From: an uncultured Ruminococcus sp.
Lineage (GTDB): Bacteria; Bacillota; Clostridia; Oscillospirales; Ruminococcaceae
DNA length: 64,000 nucleotides
Assembly: GCA_949291125.1 (NCBI GenBank)
Contig: CASEUJ010000016.1
Location: 1-64,000 of the forward strand
Reading direction: 5' to 3'
The notes under the pieces are model-generated. The model had not been told where the DNA came from and searched no databases. It saw nothing but the letters and a program-made list of their open reading frames with translations. Positions 23,034-31,576 of this stretch are shown one piece after another (positions within the stretch are counted from its first letter, which is position 1; the number at the start of each line of letters is the position of its first letter). Position numbers and translations under genes: made by a program.

Positions 23034-25097
23034 ATGAAACCGGAATGCTACGATAACCGGGAATTATCCTGGCTGAAATTTAACCAGCGTGTATTGGAAG
23101 AAGCGCAAGACCCAGAAAATCCGCTGTGTGAGCGGCTGTCGTTCTTGTCGATCTTTCAAAGTAATCTCGATGAATTTTTCATGGTGCGCTGCGGTTCGCT
23201 CTATGATCAGATGATGGAGGATCCGGGCGCAAAGGAAAATAAAACCAATATGACCTGTAAAGAACAGCTAACGGCAATTTATGCGCGCGTTCGTGAGCTG
23301 TTGCGGGAAAAAGACGATACCTATGATCAGCTGCGTGCGGAACTAAGCATGCAGGGCGTAGATGTCGTGGATTTTCACACCATTACCACTGAAGAGGCAG
23401 ATTGGTTAGAAGCGTATTTCAAATCGGAGATCGAGCCACTTTTGTCGCCGCAGATCATCGGAAAGAAACAGCCATTCCCATTTTTGCAGAACAAGGAAAT
23501 CTATGCCGTTGTTCTTCTCGAAAAGAAGGGAACAGAAAAGTTGGGAATCGTCCCCTGCAGTAGCAGCGTATTACCGAAGATTGTATCTCTGCCCACTGGA
23601 ACAAACCGCTTTATTCTCTCTGAAGAGCTGATCCTGCACTTTGCGCCAGAGATCTTCTCTCGTCACACCATCAAGAGTAAGTCGCTGATCCGAATTGTCC
23701 GCAATGCCGATATCGACCCAGATGAAAGTGCTGACGGCGACTATCGTAAGACCATGGAACAGCTGATTCGTAAGCGCCGTAAGCTCTGCCCAATCAAAAT
23801 GGAGTTTTCCCGATTGATGGACACTGGCGTCATCCAGTCGCTCTGTAACTATCTGAATCTGACGGAAGGACAGGTGTTTTATTCCGAAGCACCGCTGAAT
23901 TTAGGGGTGCTGTCTTCCGTGCGGGATATGCTGCGGCGGAAAAAATGCCTGTTTTATCAGCGCCGCGTACCACAAAAGCCGGCATGGCTAGATCCATCCA
24001 AGCGGATGATGGAATTGATCGAAGAGCAAGACCGATTTTTGGCGTTTCCCTATGAGAGTATTCGTCCGTTTTTGACCTTGCTCAATGAAGCCGGAAAAGA
24101 TCCACAGGTTGTTTCCATTAAGATGACGCTTTACCGCGTGGCGTCGAACAGCAAAATCGTAGAAGCGCTGATCGAAGCGGCGGAAAACGGGAAGGATGTT
24201 GTCGTTCTGGTCGAGCTGCGTGCACGTTTTGATGAAGAAAATAATATTGAATGGTCGCGTCAACTGGAAGACGCTGGATGCCGGATTATCTATGGTCTTG
24301 ATGGCATGAAAGTGCACAGCAAGCTATGCCTGATCACCAAAAAGGTGGAAAACGAGATCTCGTATATCACTCAGATCGGTACAGGCAACTATAACGAAAA
24401 GACGTCGGCGATCTATACCGATTATTCTCTGATGACTGCAAATCACGACATCGGTCAGGAAGCCAATCTTGTCTTTCATGCGCTTTGTCTGGGACAGACT
24501 GTGGAACACGTGGATCATCTGTTGGTCGCGCCGCACTGCCTGCAAAATAAGCTGGCAGACATGATTGCTGAACAGACCGAGCTTGCCATTGCCGGAAAGC
24601 CGGCATATATCGGTATTAAGATCAATTCGCTCACCGATAAATATTTGATCGATAAATTGATTGAGGCTTCCAAGGCAGGCGTCAAGATCGATATGATTAT
24701 TCGCGGAATCAGTTGTTTGGTGGCAGGGGTGCCAGGTGAAACTGAAAATATCACGATCCGTAGCATTGTGGGACGTTTCCTGGAACATACCCGGATCTTC
24801 ATTTTTGGGACAAAAGACTGTGCAAAAGTTTATATCGCTTCGGCAGATTGGATGACGCGTAATACACGCCGGCGTGTGGAGGTCGCAGCGCCCATCTATG
24901 ATTCTTCGATCCGCGAACGGATCTTAGAAATGTTCGATGTGATGATGCGTGATAATGTCAAGGCACGCATTCAGCAGCCCGATGGCTCTTATCGCCGTCA
25001 GACGGGCGAAACGCCAAAGCTTAATGCGCAGGAATATTTCTATGAGCAGGCATATCAGAATGCCTATCATCCGCAACCAGAAGGAATAACGGAGTAA
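23034..25097 (+). CDS. ppk: Polyphosphate kinase 1
   Basis: A 687-residue enzyme that reversibly polymerises the ATP gamma-phosphate into polyphosphate. Family N-terminal block: NRELSWLKFNQRVLEEA and FLSIFQSNLDEFFMVR. The C-terminal phospholipase-D-like half holds the autophosphorylated His in GMKVHSKLCLITKK (near residue 430), the second HxK-type region (EHTRIFIFG) and TGNYNEKTSAIYTDYSL. Length is typical. Start at 23034 follows CGGAGG. No partner exopolyphosphatase is nearby. Single-gene transcript ending at the hairpin at 25125. Confidence 0.96.
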   Translation: MKPECYDNRELSWLKFNQRVLEEAQDPENPLCERLSFLSIFQSNLDEFFMVRCGSLYDQMMEDPGAKENKTNMTCKEQLTAIYARVRELLREKDDTYDQLRAELSMQGVDVVDFHTITTEEADWLEAYFKSEIEPLLSPQIIGKKQPFPFLQNKEIYAVVLLEKKGTEKLGIVPCSSSVLPKIVSLPTGTNRFILSEELILHFAPEIFSRHTIKSKSLIRIVRNADIDPDESADGDYRKTMEQLIRKRRKLCPIKMEFSRLMDTGVIQSLCNYLNLTEGQVFYSEAPLNLGVLSSVRDMLRRKKCLFYQRRVPQKPAWLDPSKRMMELIEEQDRFLAFPYESIRPFLTLLNEAGKDPQVVSIKMTLYRVASNSKIVEALIEAAENGKDVVVLVELRARFDEENNIEWSRQLEDAGCRIIYGLDGMKVHSKLCLITKKVENEISYITQIGTGNYNEKTSAIYTDYSLMTANHDIGQEANLVFHALCLGQTVEHVDHLLVAPHCLQNKLADMIAEQTELAIAGKPAYIGIKINSLTDKYLIDKLIEASKAGVKIDMIIRGISCLVAGVPGETENITIRSIVGRFLEHTRIFIFGTKDCAKVYIASADWMTRNTRRRVEVAAPIYDSSIRERILEMFDVMMRDNVKARIQQPDGSYRRQTGETPKLNAQEYFYEQAYQNAYHPQPEGITE

Positions 25098-25124
25098 TTT
25101 CTGCAATCATAAAATTAAACGCAG

Positions 25125-25156
25125 AGCCGGCATGGGCATCCCATGTCGGCTTCTTG
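25125..25156 (+). terminator. Terminator of ppk
   Basis: AGCCGGCATGGG (25125-25136) pairs with CCCATGTCGGCT (25140-25151, one G-U), followed by a weak T-run TCTTGTGT. Confidence 0.7.
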
Positions 25157-25329
25157 TGTATGGATTATTATCACATTTCTTTCAAAAATGATCTATAGTT
25201 TGGCGCTTGAATTTAGTATGGGATTATGATACACTCACTATTGGAATTTGCTAGTGCTAACTTTTAGAAATATGATCTTTTCGAAAAACTACCTTCTGAA
25301 AAATCCACGAGAAAAGAGGAATCATATTG

Positions 25330-26385
25330 ATGATCTCAAAAAAGGTGAGTGTGCTTTGCTGCTTGATCGGTTTATTCTGCTGCGGATGCAGTCAGACTGC
25401 TGCGGATGTTTCGCAGGGGCTCACAACGGCAGCAGACGAGCCGGTAACTGCTACTATTTTTGCTATGGACACCTATATGACCTTGACTGCGTATGGAAAA
25501 GGTGCACAGGAGGCGATTGAACAGGGACAGACATGTATTGAAACACTCGATGCAATGCTTTCTACAGGTCTTGATACCAGTGAAGTTTCACGGGTCAATC
25601 AGAATGGCAGCGGTATATTGTCGGAAGATGCTGCCAATATCCTGACGCGTGCATTGGAAATTTCCGCAGAAACAGATGGTGCATTCAATCCGTTGATGTA
25701 TCCGATTATGGAGGCGTGGGGATTTCCTACGCAAAACTATCGTGTGCCGGATGAAAAAGAACTGGATGCGCTGTTAGAGCGAATTGATACTTCTCAGGTG
25801 GCGTTTGATGCACAAAGCGGTGCGGTAACATTTCTGCGTGAGGGCATGGAAATGGATCTCGGCGGCATTGCAAAGGGATATACTTCGGCAAAGTTGATGG
25901 ATCTATTTGCATCTTGCGGTGTGACAAGCGGCATGGTGAGTCTTGGCGGCAATGTTCAGGTACTGGGGTGTAAACCTGATGGCACAAATTGGCGTATTGC
26001 ACTGCAAAATCCCGATGGCTCTGACAACTATCTCGGCGTACTGGAAACATCGGATATGGCGGTGATCACATCCGGCGGTTATGAACGCTATTTTGAACAG
26101 GACGGTGTGACGTATCATCACATCATTGATCCTTCTACTGGCTTTCCGGCAGATAGTGGACTGTGTTCTGTGACGATCGTCAGTGCAGACGGTACGCTTG
26201 CGGACGGGCTTTCTACAGCATTGTTTGTCATGGGGCTGGAAAAATCGATCGCATTCTGGCAGACACACAGCGAAAATTTTGACGCAATTTTTCTGACTGA
26301 TGATGATCAGCTGTATGTGACAGCCAGTATTGCAGAAGATTTTGTTGATGCGTACTATGATGTTACGGTAATAGAGGAGGGATAA
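25330..26385 (+). CDS. apbE: FAD:protein FMN transferase (ApbE) lipoprotein
   Basis: A 351-residue exported flavin transferase that attaches FMN to threonines of RnfG/NqrC-type or FMN-binding domain proteins. The N-terminus is a lipoprotein signal ending in a cysteine cluster (GLFCCGCSQ), so it is probably membrane-anchored outside. ApbE motifs: IFAMDTYMTLTAYG, DTSEVSRVN, EMDLGGIAKGYTSAKLMD (Mg site) and GGNVQVLG. Start at ATG 25330 is preferred over the adjacent TTG. In related genomes apbE is often next to NusG-II and Gx genes; here those lie 5 kb away on the other strand. Confidence 0.93.
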   Translation: MISKKVSVLCCLIGLFCCGCSQTAADVSQGLTTAADEPVTATIFAMDTYMTLTAYGKGAQEAIEQGQTCIETLDAMLSTGLDTSEVSRVNQNGSGILSEDAANILTRALEISAETDGAFNPLMYPIMEAWGFPTQNYRVPDEKELDALLERIDTSQVAFDAQSGAVTFLREGMEMDLGGIAKGYTSAKLMDLFASCGVTSGMVSLGGNVQVLGCKPDGTNWRIALQNPDGSDNYLGVLETSDMAVITSGGYERYFEQDGVTYHHIIDPSTGFPADSGLCSVTIVSADGTLADGLSTALFVMGLEKSIAFWQTHSENFDAIFLTDDDQLYVTASIAEDFVDAYYDVTVIEEG

Positions 26386-26843
26386 ACGGCAATGAGGTGG
26401 TTTTTGTGCAAATGAAATCTAGTTTATGCGCTGCGTGCAGGCGCTTTTGTGGTTATGCTTGTGCTTGCAGGTGTGTAGAGTATCAGCAAATGAAAAATGC
26501 CGGATCAATCAGGCAGCTTTATGGATGCCTAGATCGATCTGGCATAATCTTTTGGATATTGCCGGGGTGAATTGTACGACACTGCAGCGATGGAGAGAAT
26601 GACAAATATGGACGCATTTGGAATTGTAAAAAGTGTATAAAATAAAATTGCTTGATTTGTGCAAAAAAGAGAAGTTGTAAAAATGGTTATGTTTGGTGCA
26701 ACATTTCAGCAAGCTGCCTTGTATTATTAGGTGTGACAGTTTGCAGAGTCGGCTGCCGGATCATACTGTGTAAGATGATAATAACGCTGTTTTTCGCGAG
26801 ATCCTACTGGTGGTCGGATGCCCTGGAATATTTGTTGGGTGTG
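26386..26843 (+). other. 458-bp gap with no supportable gene
   Basis: Short openings exist but lack ribosome sites and family features. A hydrophobic stretch (VYALRAGAFVVMLVLAGV, about 26422-26476) in one frame directly after apbE is closed by stops on both sides and may be a remnant of a small membrane protein. No hairpin with a T-run is obvious after apbE. Confidence 0.4.
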
Positions 26844-26872
26844 TTGACTTTTTATCATTGGTGTGCTATACT
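26844..26872 (+). promoter_or_regulatory. Promoter of the DUF2079-GT2 operon
   Basis: TTGACT (26844-26849), 17-bp spacer, TATACT (26867-26872) with TGTGC extended -10. The leader before the chosen start is about 200 nt. Confidence 0.75.
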
Positions 26873-27077
26873 AAACGTATTCAGATCAGGAAGATCTGAT
26901 CTGATTTGATATGATATGAAACACATGGATCTGTTGATGTTTTTAAAATGGAACAGTGATTTCGATGTAGCGCGATCTGGATGGATGTGTACAGCGGAAA
27001 GGAGATACAGCAGTGACGGCAGAATGCCGAAGCCGATGTGTTTGTCATATGAAAATTCGCAAGGAGAAACGCTGAAT

Positions 27078-29291
27078 ATGAATGATGAAAAAGAATTTAT
27101 GAAATCTGATGCTTTGGATTCCGGGCAATCGGTGCAGGAAACGGGATCTTCTGAGAACCAGACTCCGGAAATAGAAAGCAATACGGAAGAAATCGTGACA
27201 TTGGCAGAAGCCGCTTGTGCTGCATCGGAGAAAGCATCGATATCTGCGGCCATGGAAGAATTAGAAAGTTCGGAAAAGGTGGAAGAGGTTGCATCTGTAT
27301 CGGTAGATTCAGTACAGGATCATTCTGATCTGCCGCAGTTGGCTGGAGATGAATCGGATGGGACAGCGGCTAAAACGCAGGGTGATCTTACGGCAGATGG
27401 AGAAGCGTCACAGCAGTCGGAGCTAACACCTAAGGAACGCTTTTTGGATACCCTGACACAAGCCAAGAATGCATTGCTTCAGGTGAGTTTGCCACACTGT
27501 ATTATGCGGCTTGTCGGGATTTTCCTGATCATTTCTTCTGCGTTCGTCGTGCATCATTATGCACTTTCAGCGGATCATTCGTATCAGCCGATCTCGAACT
27601 GGCATGAGTTCCGGGATGCGATTTCTCTACCCATGCTTGCTCTTTTTGTGGTGGGAGATTATATCCTATTGTCGCTGATAAAAACAAAACTGCCTGGAAC
27701 GAGGCTTGACAGCTGTATTCTGCTAATCGGACTTGTGCTGTTTTCGCTGGTAACGCTATGGCGTAATGACAATGTTTATTATACATATGCTCTGATCCTG
27801 ATCACTGCTGTGAGTGGTTTTGCGGCGGTGGAATATGATCGGAAATGTGCAAAACACAAACTTCCGTTTGCGGTCACATTGATCCTTGTGATCCTGTTGG
27901 CGGCGTTTGTGGCGTTTGTCGTTGCATTTTCTACGATCTGTCAGTTCAAGTCGTATGGGACATCGTGTTATGATATGGGCATTTTTATTCAGATGTACCA
28001 TTCTATGATCCATGATCTTTCTCTTGTGACGACATGTGAACGTGGTGAATTTTTATCGCACCTTGCGGTACATTTTTCGCCGATCTATTATCTGCTTCTC
28101 CCGTTTTATTTCTTTTTCCCGAGTGCCAACACACTCTTAATTGCCCAGGCTGTGATGATCACACTGGGTGTATTTCCGCTGATTGGTATTTGCAGAAAGT
28201 ATCATTTTCGAAATGGCACGACACTGTTTTTCTGCATTACATATCTGTTTTGTGCAGAGCTGATCGGACCGTGTTATTATCACTTTCATGAGAATGCATT
28301 TTTGCCGATGCTGCTGATGTTCCTGTTCTATGCGATCGAGAAGAAAAAGCCAGTGATGATCTATATCTTTATGGCGCTGGTGCTTTTTGTCAAAGAAGAT
28401 GCACCGATCTATATTGTCTGCATTGGCATTTATCTGTTGTTCCGCAAGGATATGACAGGAATCCGCAAACATGGGGCGATCATGGCGGCAATTGGTGCGG
28501 CTTATTTCGGCGTGGTGACGACACTGATGGGCAAGTATGGCGAGGGTGTTATGACTTCGCGAACTTATGGCAATCTGATGATCGATCAAGATGCCGGTTT
28601 TGGTGAAATCATCAAGACCGTGATCCTTGATCCGGCATATTTTATCAGTCAGCTTCTGCGGGAAGATACCTTCCTGTTTTTCCTGTCAGTGATGATCCCG
28701 CTTGGCATGATGCCACTCTTTACGAAAAAGTTTTCAAGACTCATGCTGTTTGCACCTTTTGTGCTTATGAATCTGGCAAGCGGATATGTATACGCATCGA
28801 ATCGTGACTTCCAGTATGTTTTTGGTACGGCAACATGTCTGATTTATGCGACGGTGATCAATGCGGCAGACTTGCGTCCGAAAAAGCGTCAAATGGTTGC
28901 GGCGTATACCGCAATGGCATCTCTCTTTGTTGCCTTTTCTGCATTCAGCGGAAAAGTGATGTGGAAATATGAATATTATCGTGATAATACAGAGCGCTTT
29001 TCGCAGCAGGATGAGGTGCTTTCCAGCATCCCGGACGACGCATCCGTTGTTTGCGATACATGGTTTGTGCCCTTTCTGGCGAATCGGGATGAGATCTATG
29101 AGATGAATGATACGCTTGCGGCTGCACCATCAACGACAGATTTTGTTGTAGTGCGTATCAGTGAAAATTATGACTATAATGAGGGATTGTTGAATAAACT
29201 TGAAACGGAAGGCTATACATATTACGACGGCATAGAATCGGTATTGGAGATCTATGTCAGCCCGACATATGAATTTCAAAGTGAAAAATGA
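27078..29291 (+). CDS. DUF2079 multi-pass membrane protein (glycosyltransferase-like)
   Basis: A 737-residue protein. The first 130 or so residues are acidic and low in complexity (Glu/Ser/Asp/Thr), probably a cytosolic disordered tail. Then come about ten to twelve helices with DUF2079 signatures: SYGTSCYDMGIFIQMYHSM, HLAVHFSPIYYLLLPFY and CYYHFHENAFLP with FVKEDAPIY. Related families transfer sugars from lipid carriers to cell-surface polymers. The soluble C-terminal part (about 655-737) faces outward. Start at 27078 follows AAGGAG; a longer reading from 26916 adds unlikely residues. Followed by a dolichyl-phosphate-type GT2, suggesting the pair makes and uses a lipid-linked sugar. Acceptor unknown. 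Confidence 0.8.
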   Translation: MNDEKEFMKSDALDSGQSVQETGSSENQTPEIESNTEEIVTLAEAACAASEKASISAAMEELESSEKVEEVASVSVDSVQDHSDLPQLAGDESDGTAAKTQGDLTADGEASQQSELTPKERFLDTLTQAKNALLQVSLPHCIMRLVGIFLIISSAFVVHHYALSADHSYQPISNWHEFRDAISLPMLALFVVGDYILLSLIKTKLPGTRLDSCILLIGLVLFSLVTLWRNDNVYYTYALILITAVSGFAAVEYDRKCAKHKLPFAVTLILVILLAAFVAFVVAFSTICQFKSYGTSCYDMGIFIQMYHSMIHDLSLVTTCERGEFLSHLAVHFSPIYYLLLPFYFFFPSANTLLIAQAVMITLGVFPLIGICRKYHFRNGTTLFFCITYLFCAELIGPCYYHFHENAFLPMLLMFLFYAIEKKKPVMIYIFMALVLFVKEDAPIYIVCIGIYLLFRKDMTGIRKHGAIMAAIGAAYFGVVTTLMGKYGEGVMTSRTYGNLMIDQDAGFGEIIKTVILDPAYFISQLLREDTFLFFLSVMIPLGMMPLFTKKFSRLMLFAPFVLMNLASGYVYASNRDFQYVFGTATCLIYATVINAADLRPKKRQMVAAYTAMASLFVAFSAFSGKVMWKYEYYRDNTERFSQQDEVLSSIPDDASVVCDTWFVPFLANRDEIYEMNDTLAAAPSTTDFVVVRISENYDYNEGLLNKLETEGYTYYDGIESVLEIYVSPTYEFQSEK

Positions 29292-29324
29292 CGCAGCATC
29301 TGTTTGCAGGAAGAAGGAGAAATT

Positions 29325-30317
29325 ATGCAGAAACAAGATAAAATTACAATTATTGTACCATGTTATAACGAACAGGAAACCGTTCCCATTTTTATCGAAG
29401 CAATGGATCGCGTATATGAAAAAATGAAACGCGAATATGGTGTTGTAATGGAATACCTGTTTATTGATGATGGTTCACGGGACAAGACGTTACAAATTCT
29501 GAAAGAATCTGCGGAAAAATATGCACATGTCAGCTTTCTGTCTTTTTCCCGCAATTTTGGGAAAGAAGCAGCAATGTTTGCAGGATTAGAACATGCAGAC
29601 GGTGACTATGTGGTCATTATTGACGTGGATCTGCAAGACCCACCGGAACTTGTAGAAGAGATGTACACCACGATCCTGAATTCGGAATATGACTGCGTTG
29701 CTTCAAGGCGTGTCGACCGGACGGGAGAATCGAAGATCCGCTCTTTCTTTGCACACTCGTTTTATAAGATTATCCGAAAGATCTCACACACGGACATTGT
29801 GGATGGTGCACGTGATTTTCGTATGATGACGCGCCAAATGGTAGATGCCATTGTTTCTCTGCGTGAGTATAACCGCTTTTCAAAAGGAATTTTCCAGTGG
29901 GTCGGATTCCAGACCAAGTGGCTGGAATTTGAAAACCGAAACCGTGTCGCTGGGAATACCAAATGGTCATTTTGGGGACTGTTACTGTATGCGATCGATG
30001 GCATCATTGCTTTTTCCACAGCGCCGCTTTTATTGTCATCTATGGTCGGGATTATTTTCTGTGTGATTGCACTCATTATGGTGGTGGTTTTTTTTGTTCG
30101 TGCCCTGATTTGGGGAGATCCAGTTTCGGGTTGGCCGTCGTTGGTTTGTATCATCTGTCTGATTGCTGGTATTCAATTGATGTGTAATGGGATCACAGGG
30201 CTCTATGTTTCCAAGACTTATTCAGAAGTAAAGCGTAGACCGCAGTATATTGTAAAGACCTATCGTCCGAGCCGAGATCAGATGAAAGCTTTGTCAGAAA
30301 ACGAGCAGAAAGACTGA
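29325..30317 (+). CDS. GT2 glycosyltransferase, polyprenyl-phosphate sugar synthase type
   Basis: A 330-residue membrane enzyme of the DPM1/GtrB group. The GT-A domain shows ITIIVPCYNEQETVP, the metal motif IIDVDLQDPPE, and the DGARDFRMM and FSKGIFQW stretches. Two C-terminal helices (about 225-255 and 265-290) anchor it, as in GtrB and ArnC-like proteins. It moves a hexose from a nucleotide sugar to undecaprenyl phosphate. Start at 29325 follows AAGGAG. Directly behind the DUF2079 gene (33 bp), with a shared terminator, so the lipid-linked sugar probably feeds that protein. Sugar identity not shown by sequence. Confidence 0.92.
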   Translation: MQKQDKITIIVPCYNEQETVPIFIEAMDRVYEKMKREYGVVMEYLFIDDGSRDKTLQILKESAEKYAHVSFLSFSRNFGKEAAMFAGLEHADGDYVVIIDVDLQDPPELVEEMYTTILNSEYDCVASRRVDRTGESKIRSFFAHSFYKIIRKISHTDIVDGARDFRMMTRQMVDAIVSLREYNRFSKGIFQWVGFQTKWLEFENRNRVAGNTKWSFWGLLLYAIDGIIAFSTAPLLLSSMVGIIFCVIALIMVVVFFVRALIWGDPVSGWPSLVCIICLIAGIQLMCNGITGLYVSKTYSEVKRRPQYIVKTYRPSRDQMKALSENEQKD

Positions 30318-30346
30318 TCCAATAAATTTTTCGTCAGAAATGGTAA

Positions 30347-30388
30347 AAGACCGTCCTCATGCAGAATCACCTGTGTGAGGACGGTCTT
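30347..30388. terminator. Bidirectional terminator
   Basis: AAGACCGTCCTCA (30347-30359) pairs exactly with TGAGGACGGTCTT (30376-30388). Separates the GT2 gene from the convergent Gx gene. Confidence 0.85.
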
Positions 30389-30409
30389 GTTTGGATCGAT
30401 GTCTGCTGA

Positions 30410-30976
30410 TCACAGCACTGTATGGTTCGTGTCATTTTGTTTTTTGGTTCGGGACTTTTCGTGGTGAGATATTACTGCCGACGGCCAGTGTCGCACAAGC
30501 TGGATCGCCACAAATCCAGTGAAGAGTCCAGTGATACAGCCGGCAATGAGCAGAAATGGCAGATAGACTAAAACACGAGTGGTCTGCATCATGAGCATTG
30601 CCATGGCGATCTGTCCTGTGTTATGTAAAATTGCACCGATGATGCTGACAAACCATAGGTATTTCTTTTGCAGCAATTGACACAATAAAGCCATTCCAGC
30701 AAAACAGAGCCATCCGCCAGCAAGGGAGTAAAGCATGCTGATCACTTGTCCGGTGAACATTGAGCCAAGCAGTATCCGCATCAGAAGTACTGCGGCAGCA
30801 TCCCGGACGCGATATTGCACCAATACGACCAGCGTAATGACATTTGCAAGTCCGAGCTTGATGCCGGGGATAGTGGGGATCAGTGGCGGGATCTGTGCCT
30901 CAATTACAAAGATTGTGAGTGCTATTGTGGTCAGAAGCGCAAGCGTCACAAGCCGTTTAATGTACTTCGACATCAT
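30410..30976 (-). CDS. Gx transporter family protein (heptaprenyl diphosphate synthase component I-like)
   Basis: A 188-residue membrane protein with about five helices. The block PPLIPTIPGIKLGLANVITLV and the AILHNTGQIAMA stretch match the PF07456 family, first named heptaprenyl diphosphate synthase component I but now grouped with S-component-like Gx transporters. Start at 30976 (ATGATG) follows GAGGGGG. It overlaps the NusG-II gene by 20 bp and is part of the same transcript. No heptaprenyl synthase component II is adjacent, so a role in quinone chain synthesis is not supported here; substrate unknown. Confidence 0.82.
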   Translation of the reverse strand: MMSKYIKRLVTLALLTTIALTIFVIEAQIPPLIPTIPGIKLGLANVITLVVLVQYRVRDAAAVLLMRILLGSMFTGQVISMLYSLAGGWLCFAGMALLCQLLQKKYLWFVSIIGAILHNTGQIAMAMLMMQTTRVLVYLPFLLIAGCITGLFTGFVAIQLVRHWPSAVISHHEKSRTKKQNDTNHTVL

Positions 30977-31343
30977 ACGAATCCCCCTCACTAGATGTAA
31001 TACTGATATAGATTTGGTGCGGCAGGCAGACGATCGGGAACAGTCCGTCAGAGATCGCACCTTGTTCCACACAAAGTTGGTCAGGGCAATTGGCAGACTC
31101 CATGGCGATGGCATCCGGTTCGACGCGAATGGTATTTTTTTCACCATGTTCTCCTTCGATTGAAATTGTATAAGTTTCCGTTACTTCGGACAGATCAATG
31201 CGATATAGGCATGTGCCGTCTTGATAGATTTCCGCGATTTTTTGCGGTTGGTTATAGCGAAGCACAAACCAACACCCGATCAAACCTGCTGTCAAAAGCA
31301 CCATTGTGATACCGATGAGAATCGCGGTCTGTTTCTGTTTCAT
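30957..31343 (-). CDS. NusG domain II-containing protein
   Basis: A 128-residue exported or membrane-anchored protein: one N-terminal helix (about 7-28) followed by a beta-rich NusG-II domain (IYQDGTCLYRIDLSEV, then IRVEPDAIAMESANCPDQLC and the closing PHQIYI). These domains are common in Clostridia next to Gx and apbE genes; no precise function is established. The conserved CPDQLC cysteine pair is present. The start ATG (31341-31343) has only a weak ribosome site; it is chosen because the helix begins there. Co-transcribed with the Gx gene. Confidence 0.85.
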   Translation of the reverse strand: MKQKQTAILIGITMVLLTAGLIGCWFVLRYNQPQKIAEIYQDGTCLYRIDLSEVTETYTISIEGEHGEKNTIRVEPDAIAMESANCPDQLCVEQGAISDGLFPIVCLPHQIYISITSSEGDSYDVEVH

Positions 31344-31503
31344 AGGGCATGTACCAGTTTCATAAGAATAGATAGATTGGCGACATAGGGGTGCCACGAA
31401 AGTTCGGATATGCGAACAGTGGATGGGAATAGTATAGCACATTCTGCGCTTTTGTGTCAAGTAAGTTCCCGCGTTCAATGGCGTTTTTCATTCTTCATCA
31501 TGC

Positions 31504-31532
31504 TTGACACAAAAATATACATATGCTACAAT
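31504..31532 (+). promoter_or_regulatory. Promoter of the GH2 gene
   Basis: TTGACA (31504-31509), 17-bp spacer, TACAAT (31527-31532) with TGC extended -10; close to consensus. Confidence 0.8.
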
Positions 31533-31576
31533 ATAACAGAAAATCCGTTCGCTTTCTGAAAGGAGACAATGTTACC

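Noticed and set aside
26652-26909. 85-codon plus-strand opening before the DUF2079 gene
   Set aside because: No ribosome site, overlaps the promoter of the next operon, cysteine/tryptophan-rich random composition.
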